From positions 1 to 13,991 of the forward strand of contig JAAMXP010003190.1 in assembly GCA_019693395.1 (NCBI GenBank): DNA of 13,991 nucleotides, read 5' to 3'. This stretch comes from Ettlia oleoabundans (Eukaryota; Chlorophyta; Chlorophyceae; Chlamydomonadales). The notes below the pieces were generated by a model. That model was not told the origin of the DNA. It saw only the letters and a program-made list of their open reading frames with translations, and made no database searches. Of the stretch, positions 9,200 to 13,991 are shown in pieces. The position numbers were made by a program, and so were the translations under genes. Within the stretch, counting starts at the first letter, position 1, and every line of letters starts with the position of its first letter.

Positions 9200-9983
9200 T
9201 CAGGGTGAGCACCCAGCAAACAGGCTCGCCCATGCAATTCTTGCGGGGCTGCTGTCATCAACCACGTCAGGAGCAGCAGGAGCTGCCTGCGCCTCCTGCT
9301 GCTGCCGCTTGGCTAGTGGCTGTGTGGCACCCCCAGGTGCACTGCCAGCTGAGCGCTTGGGTGCCGCCGCCTGCCCAGACCGCAGGGCCTGATGTGGCAG
9401 CGGCAGTACAGGTGCCTGTTGTTGCTGCTGCTGCTGCCAGTTCTCCTTGCCCACCTCCGCTTCTTCCACCTCTTCCTGCACCTGCTGCTCAGGCTCAAAT
9501 GCGCCCCCACCCTGCCCTGAGCCGACGCCTTGTTGGCGGCTTGCCGCTGCTGCATGGCCGTCACATGCTGCTTCTCCTGCGTCAACCCCAATCGTGCGGC
9601 TTGCACTGCTGCTTGAGCGACATTGAGCTGCCCCCGTGCTGTCAGGATGGCCCCAGTCGCTGCTGCAAGCTCTGGGTCTGCTTTTCCCTGGATCTGCTGC
9701 TGCAGGTGCGTCAGTTCGCGTCTTGCGCTGTATTCTGCTGTCAAGGCTTTGGCCAGGCAGTTCTCCAGCTGGGACAGACGCACATATGCTGTGCATGCAC
9801 TGCGCCTTGCGCTGTCGCGCCTTGGGCTTGCCTTGCCAGAGGCGCGCTGAGGGTGTGGCTGAGGCTGCAGATCTGGCCGGGTCCATTGCTGTGCCCGCTG
9901 CACCGCCTGCTGCTGCTGCCTCACCGAAGTACCACCCTGCCCAGCTGCTGCACCCAGCGAGGTAACAGCCACTGCACCAGCAC
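9200..9983 (-). CDS. Gln-rich coiled-coil protein segment, frame broken once; paralogue of the gene at 11708-13847
   Basis: No function is recognised. On the minus strand one frame from 9983 (or 9971) to about 9509 reads as a helical segment containing QLENCLAKAL, AEYSARRELTHLQQQI and AQAAVQAARLGL, with GC-rich third positions and heptad spacing. From about 9508 to the TGA at 9202-9200 the sensible protein lies in another frame: acidic EEVEEAEVGKENW, polyQ, PKRSAG, AKRQQQE and APDVVDDSS. One missing base in the five-C run at 9504-9508 would join the two, so either an assembly error or a real frameshift is likely. The tail matches the neighbouring gene in order (KRSA, KR..QQE, AP.V..D.S). The helical frame has no early ATG, so an upstream exon is needed; acceptors at 9984 or 9972 accept phase 1. 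A single 277-residue frame from ATG 10033 to 9200 also exists, but its middle reads like a shadow frame. Confidence 0.5.
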
Positions 9984-10248
9984 CTGGGCTGCCTCACTGA
10001 CTCACCCGCTTTCACCTCTCTGGTGATGAACATGAACGGAATGGGAAGCCAGCGATGAACACCTCAAACAAGCTGCAGTTCTCGAGCTCCCAAGCAGGAT
10101 GGCACGCCTGAAACAATGATGCATGCCGGCTCGGTCAATCGAATCATGATTGTGTCCTGACTCTTTGCTAGGCCCAAGTGCAGCAGCGACAAACATTTTG
10201 GTAATTTGCACAACCTCAAGCACAGCATGTACTGTGTAGCTCCTCTGA

Positions 10249-10253
10249 TTACA
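10249..10253 (-). terminator. Candidate poly(A) signal TGTAA
   Basis: TTACA on the plus strand, 99 bases beyond the TAA at 10354-10352 on the minus strand. If used, it makes the gene at 10352-11033 separate from the coiled-coil segment. If it lies in an intron, it is silent. Confidence 0.3.
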
Positions 10254-10351
10254 CAGTTTGGAAAGGCAGGCGAGGCAGGAAGGCGGGCACGCAAGTGGCA
10301 GCCCAGCAGGATGGTGAAGGCAGCGGAAGGTGCAGCACGTACAGGCTAACT

Positions 10352-11033
10352 TTAATGGGGTTGTCCTGCTGCGGTGCATTCACCCGGGCAACTAAATTTG
10401 ACCCGAAGGCGGCACAGGGATACGCGTTGACGCATATCATGTACTGCAGCAACGATTTGCAGCGGGGCGCGAAGTTGGACAGCAGTGTTGATTGCCTCCG
10501 TCGACTGCAGTGGAGCATATGCTGCCACCATCTTGGCTGCAACTTGTTCAGGAGTGGCATGGCAAGTTCCACACACTGTCAAGCATGCATGCACAATCCA
10601 GTGGGCAAGACTCAAGTTGCGGTCTGGGTCAAAGCGGAAGCCATGCTCTGCCAGCTTCTTGCCATAAGCGCCAGCAAGGTTAATGGAGACGATGTCTGCT
10701 TGGTAGCTTTCCACGTCAACGCGCCATGCCCTGGGCTGCATGCACCCAGCACTGTATGAAGTGATCAGGTTGCATGCAATCCCCCGTCTACACAAGCAAG
10801 CAGTCATGTTGTCAGCAGACAAAAATCAGCCCAACTGCCGGAACAGTGCAAAATTTATCAAGCACAGCAGGCGTCTGGCAATGTGTTGGTGGCAGCACAA
10901 GGAAGGTCAGGCAGGCGGTTTTGCCTGTTGCTGAACCAGTCTTCATGTGGCAGCTTAATGTAATCCTCATGCTCACCTCAAATCGTGCCTCGCCCCTGCA
11001 GCCAGAGGGGTTGGAGGAAGCTGGGCTGCCGGC
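10352..11033 (-). CDS. Unrecognised protein, two candidate exons, 5' end unknown
   Basis: Candidate minus-strand exons are 11033-10977 and 10735-10352. The first ends at a strong donor, GAG/GTGAGC; the second follows the acceptor ATGCAG at 10736. Joined in phase 0 they read EARFE-PRAWRVDVESYQ, then KKLAEHGFRFDPDRN, HATPEQVAAKMVAAY and VAAVHDMRQ, ending at TAA 10354-10352. A minus-strand TGTAA at 10253-10249 lies 99 bases after that stop, which supports an independent gene. Alternatively a donor at 10383 (G/GTGAAT, phase 1) would splice this exon to the coiled-coil segment at 9983 or 9971, also in phase. No family is recognised. The exon's second half is open in three overlapping registers, so the frame choice is uncertain. 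Nothing clear was found for the exons upstream of 11033. Confidence 0.38.
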
Positions 11034-11268
11034 CTGCAAAGAGACATGCAGCACCTGCCACGGGCGCCAAAACAGCAGCATCCACAGAGCTCTCCCGCAA
11101 CAAGGTTGGTGCAATATGCCGCGGGTGCTGTGCCTGCCGCCGCCACGTCACCGCTGTCACATTTCCATGGAGAATTAGATGCAAGCCCCCTATTACACAA
11201 CATATAGTCCATTCGTGGGTACACATCCCAGACTACCTAGCCGACCTGCCTGTCATATACCCTAGCTA

Positions 11269-11273
11269 TTACA
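11269..11273 (-). terminator. Poly(A) signal TGTAA of the SIM-tailed Gln-rich gene
   Basis: TTACA on the plus strand reads TGTAA on the minus strand, 435 bases after the stop at 11710-11708. A second TGTAA lies at 11197-11193. The spacing is typical of a green-algal 3' UTR. Confidence 0.45.
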
Positions 11274-11707
11274 GACGCCAAGGTGCGATTTGGGATGGTA
11301 TCAATACCGCGGCATGTTTGGGTTCGAAAGCAAGGACGAATGTCCTGGGCACATAGGCAGTGGTCCGTGCCAGGAGTGTTTTGCATTTCATGATTGCAAT
11401 TTCATGATTGAATTCCAGAAGACGTCCAAAATAATGTCCAGACAAGAGTAGCTGAGAGATCGTCACAAGTTGTGGCAGTTCAAACACTAAGGCCACGTGG
11501 GAAATATGCGGCGGCGAGAAGCGTCGTAAAAGTCAGGTGGGTGCTGCTGCGTGTGGGTGCTGGTGCAAGTGCATGCTGCTACAGGAAATCGGGGCAGCCT
11601 CCCGCTGGTAAGTGCCATGCTTTGTTGCTATGGTGCCCATTGCTGCATTTCAGGCTGCCAACTGGGTAGAGAGGCGTTTTGAGATACCAGCTGGCTGGCC
11701 ATGAGTG
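11274..11707 (-). other. 3' UTR of the SIM-tailed Gln-rich gene
   Basis: No supported coding exon is seen. The stretch 11270-11480 is richer in A/T than its surroundings. It carries a 12-base direct repeat, ATTTCATGATTG, at 11385-11396 and 11399-11410 with a period of 14. An open frame across it on the minus strand (stop near 11269) lacks an ATG start and GC-rich third positions. Confidence 0.4.
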
Positions 11708-11955
11708 TCACTCCTCATCGTCACTACTGACCAAGTTAATCACTTCATCCTCCCCACCCTCCTGATGCCGCTGCCGCTGCGGGAGCGGCAGCGCCAAATG
11801 CGGTTGTGACGGGTCGAAATCCACCTCGGGAGCGGCAGCACCGTCCGCCTGCTGCTGCTGCTGCTGCTCTTCCTGCTGCCGCCGCCTCTTGCCTGGCCGC
11901 TCTTTCGCTGGTCCCTGCTGCGCAACACTGGCTGAGCGCTTGAGGGAACCATCAG

Positions 11956-11986
<31 letters not shown>

Positions 11987-13847
11987 CTCCTGATCCTGCT
12001 GCTCGGAATGCTGCTGCTCCTCTCGCTGCTGCTGCTCCTCTTGTTCCTGCACCTGCGGCTGCACTCCAGCCACCTGCCGCCCAGCTGCCGCCTCCGCTGC
12101 AGCGTGCCGTCCCACAGGAACCCCATCCTGCTGCTGCTGTGACTCCTCCCGTGCCGCCGCCCACGCCCCTTCCTCCGCTGCTTTTGCATCTGTAGCACGC
12201 CTCTCAGCAGCGGTCATGGCAGTATTCGCCTCTGCAAGCTCAGCTTCAGCAGCCTGTACTGCCTCCTCAGCAGCATGTACTGCCTGTTCAGCAGCCTGCA
12301 CCGCCTCGACGGCAACTCGCGCCGCGTCTTCAGCAGCCGCCACGTCAGCAGCTGCGCCAGCCTGGCCCTCTGCCACATCAGCACCCTGGTTGGCCTGGCC
12401 TTCTGCCGCTGCCGCCCCAGTGGCATCGCCATCTGCATGAGCCGCTGCAGCACCTCCAGCTGGCCCCTCTGCATGTGATGCACCACCCAGCTGCTGCTGC
12501 TGCTCATCGCCCTCTTGTGCCTGCTGCTCTTGCTGCTGCAGCTGGGGTGACGCCTGCTCCTCCTCTTCCTGCGATGGCTGCTGCTGCTGTGCATGCTGGT
12601 GCTGCTGCAGTGCCCCCTCTGCCACCAGCAGGTTGGAGTATGCAGCCAGAACCTCGGGATACTGCACCATGGCAGGCAGGCAGGCAGGCAGGCAGGCCGT
12701 GGTTGGTAGGCAGGCTGGCACCATTGACGACCAGGCGAGCAGTCGAGGCAAGACGGCAGTGCCCTTGACGGAACATGACGTTAAGCCGGCCCGCATTGAG
12801 GCTTGACTGACACTCATGCAGCAGCCACTTTGCTCTGTGCCAGCTGCTGATTGTTCTTCACCCTTGCTCGACAACATCCCATGCCTCTTTCCTGGTTCCT
12901 GAGCTGTTCATGGTTTGGATGCAGCACGCCTGTAACTGGTACGCAGCGATGCACCAATAGCTGTACAACCGCCCACCTCCCGCAGCGCGTCCTGGAGCGT
13001 CATTGCAGGGCCCTTCCAGCCGCCCAGACTCTGCACACCGGCGGGTGACACACGTCAGGGCATGGGTGGAGGGTTGCAGAGGTGGAAATGATTACTATGA
13101 TTACTATGAACCTGAACCACGTGGGCACCAGAAAACTGCTGGGGATGGGCGGCAAGCAAGTGGCACAAGGCTGGAAGCCTTGCTGTCAGCCTGCTGTTAC
13201 TGCACAGCAACGTAGAAAGAGACCGAGGGCAATTGAGCTGACCATGCACAAAGCAAGCCAAGCTGAGACCCTTGGCGCCGCTCACAGTCCAGGGGGCAAT
13301 GCTGGCAGCAGACCGCGGGGCAAAACCAGGGCAGGAGGGGCAGGAAGCCAGCATGACTCACCATCCTGAGCTGCTGCTGCAGGGCGCATTGGTCTTCAAT
13401 GAGCTCCAGCAGGCTCAGCAGGTGCACCTCCTCGCCAATCTCAAACATCTCAATCTCATCTTCCCCAGAACTCTGCCCCTGCTGCTGCTGCTGCTGCTGC
13501 TGGGGTGGCGGTGCTGGCTGCCAGGGGCCCGTCGATGCGCGCCCCCGCTGGTACCGCCGTTGTGCCTGTGAGGGCCCTGCATTTCCCTCGGCCTGCTGCG
13601 GGTGTTGTGAGGGACCAGGAGCTGCTGGCTCCCGCAGCTGCTGCTTGACGTGGGATGGACCTACCTGCTGCGGCTCCTGCTGTTGCTGCTGTGGTGGCAG
13701 TGCAGCATCCTCTAGCTCGGCGCCAGCCCCCGCTTCCTCTTGCACCAGCACCCAGCACCGCTCAATCGCGCTTGAGCTGCAAGCACGGCAATGCGGCATT
13801 AAAGCTTCAACCCATAGGTGCGTAGCTCTGCGCCCGGAAAATGCCAT
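11708..13847 (-). CDS. Gln/Ala-rich coiled-coil protein with C-terminal SIM-like tail, probably nuclear
   Basis: Minus-strand exons 13847-13362, 13030-12977 and 12661-11708 (TGA) all join in phase 0, giving 497 residues. The ATG at 13847 has a good context (AACAATGGC). The first exon holds polyQ and the acidic helix EDEIEMFEIGEEVHLLSLLE. The 18-codon second exon reads through into the third as MTLQDALRE-YPEVLAAYSN. Next come Gln/Glu-rich sequence, an Ala-rich heptad coiled coil (AVQAAEQ/AVHAAEE/AVQAAEA), more polyQ, LKRSAS and the basic patch PGKRRRQQ. The end is VINLVSSDDEE, matching a SUMO-interacting motif: a hydrophobic core followed by Ser/acidic residues. I infer a nuclear, SUMO-linked adaptor or transcription cofactor; no enzyme domain is seen. 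A CAG/GTAGGT inside exon 1 (about 13663) could define an optional in-frame 69-base intron. An acceptor near 13780 leaves the 5' end open to an upstream exon. The gene downstream (9200-9983) is a likely paralogue. Confidence 0.65.
12245..12307 (-). repeat. Three 21-base tandem units encoding coiled-coil heptads
   Basis: Units at 12245-12265, 12266-12286 and 12287-12307 differ at only a few bases. Each encodes one heptad of the A-V-x-A-A-E-x type on the minus strand. The repeat length equals exactly one coiled-coil heptad. Confidence 0.8.
12671..12697. repeat. GGCA tetranucleotide microsatellite at a splice acceptor
   Basis: Six GGCA copies plus GGC. On the minus strand this is a TGCC/CTGC tract ending nine bases before the acceptor at 12662 of the SIM-tailed gene. 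It serves as the only pyrimidine-rich tract there. Confidence 0.85.
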
Positions 13848-13991
13848 TGTTCGTCGAGTCACAAAATATCACATGATGAAACTAGTCATCAACCGACTTA
13901 TGCAGCAGGCTGATTGCATATAGGGGTGCACAGGTTGCTGTGCAGACAGAGCTGCAACCACGACCCCCCAAGCCCTCAAGCCCTCCCACCC
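13848..13991 (-). promoter_or_regulatory. Upstream region of the SIM-tailed gene with a TATA-like box
   Basis: The minus strand reads CTATATGC at 13923-13916, about 70 bases before the ATG at 13847. This distance is similar to the TATA-like box of the CBM20 gene. A short upstream frame starts inside that box and ends at a TGA about 20 bases before the main ATG; an ATG-TGA start-stop closes it. If an upstream exon exists, this is instead intron. Confidence 0.25.

Overview
The window looks like nuclear DNA of a green alga (Chlorophyta, probably Chlorophyceae). Every convincing gene is broken by GT-AG introns of about 200-500 bases. TGTAA, the green-algal poly(A) signal, lies downstream of three gene models. 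CAG/GCA triplet tracts encode poly-Q, poly-A and poly-S. One gene carries a plant-lineage domain (PF09713/TIGR01589) and another a starch-binding CBM20. No bacterial operon, tRNA, rRNA, CRISPR array or complete transposon was seen. A two-base N gap at 6225-6226 marks this as a draft assembly, so single-base frame breaks need caution.

Layout. (1) 1-2996, plus strand: the 3' part of a seven-exon gene for a plant-specific PF09713 protein. It enters from the left edge and ends at 2994-2996. Its 3' UTR runs to about 3735 with TGTAA at 3713. (2) 3796-8122, minus strand: a six-exon gene for a probable plastid protein with an N-terminal transit-like region, a CBM20 and a short basic C-terminus. The stop is at 5160-5162, followed by a long pyrimidine-rich 3' region reaching a TGTAA at 3800-3796 (minus). 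Genes 1 and 2 converge, and base composition flips between their facing poly(A) signals. (3) 9200-11033, minus strand: an ambiguous zone with a clear coiled-coil/Gln-rich segment (9200-9983) whose reading frame is broken once. Upstream of it is a well-formed but unrecognised exon pair (10352-11033) that may be a separate gene or its 5' part. (4) 11708-13847, minus strand: a three-exon gene for a 497-residue Gln/Ala/Glu-rich, probably nuclear protein. It has a heptad coiled coil, basic patches and a C-terminal SUMO-interacting-motif-like tail. Its second half resembles the segment at 9200-9983, so the two are probably tandem paralogues.

Genes 2, 3 and 4 lie head-to-tail on the minus strand. 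They are independent transcription units and nothing shows that they share a pathway. Exon models were built by hand from splice consensus, phase agreement and family similarity. Junctions where phase and protein logic both agree (genes 1, 2 and 4) are fairly secure. The first exon of every gene and the whole of region 3 are not.
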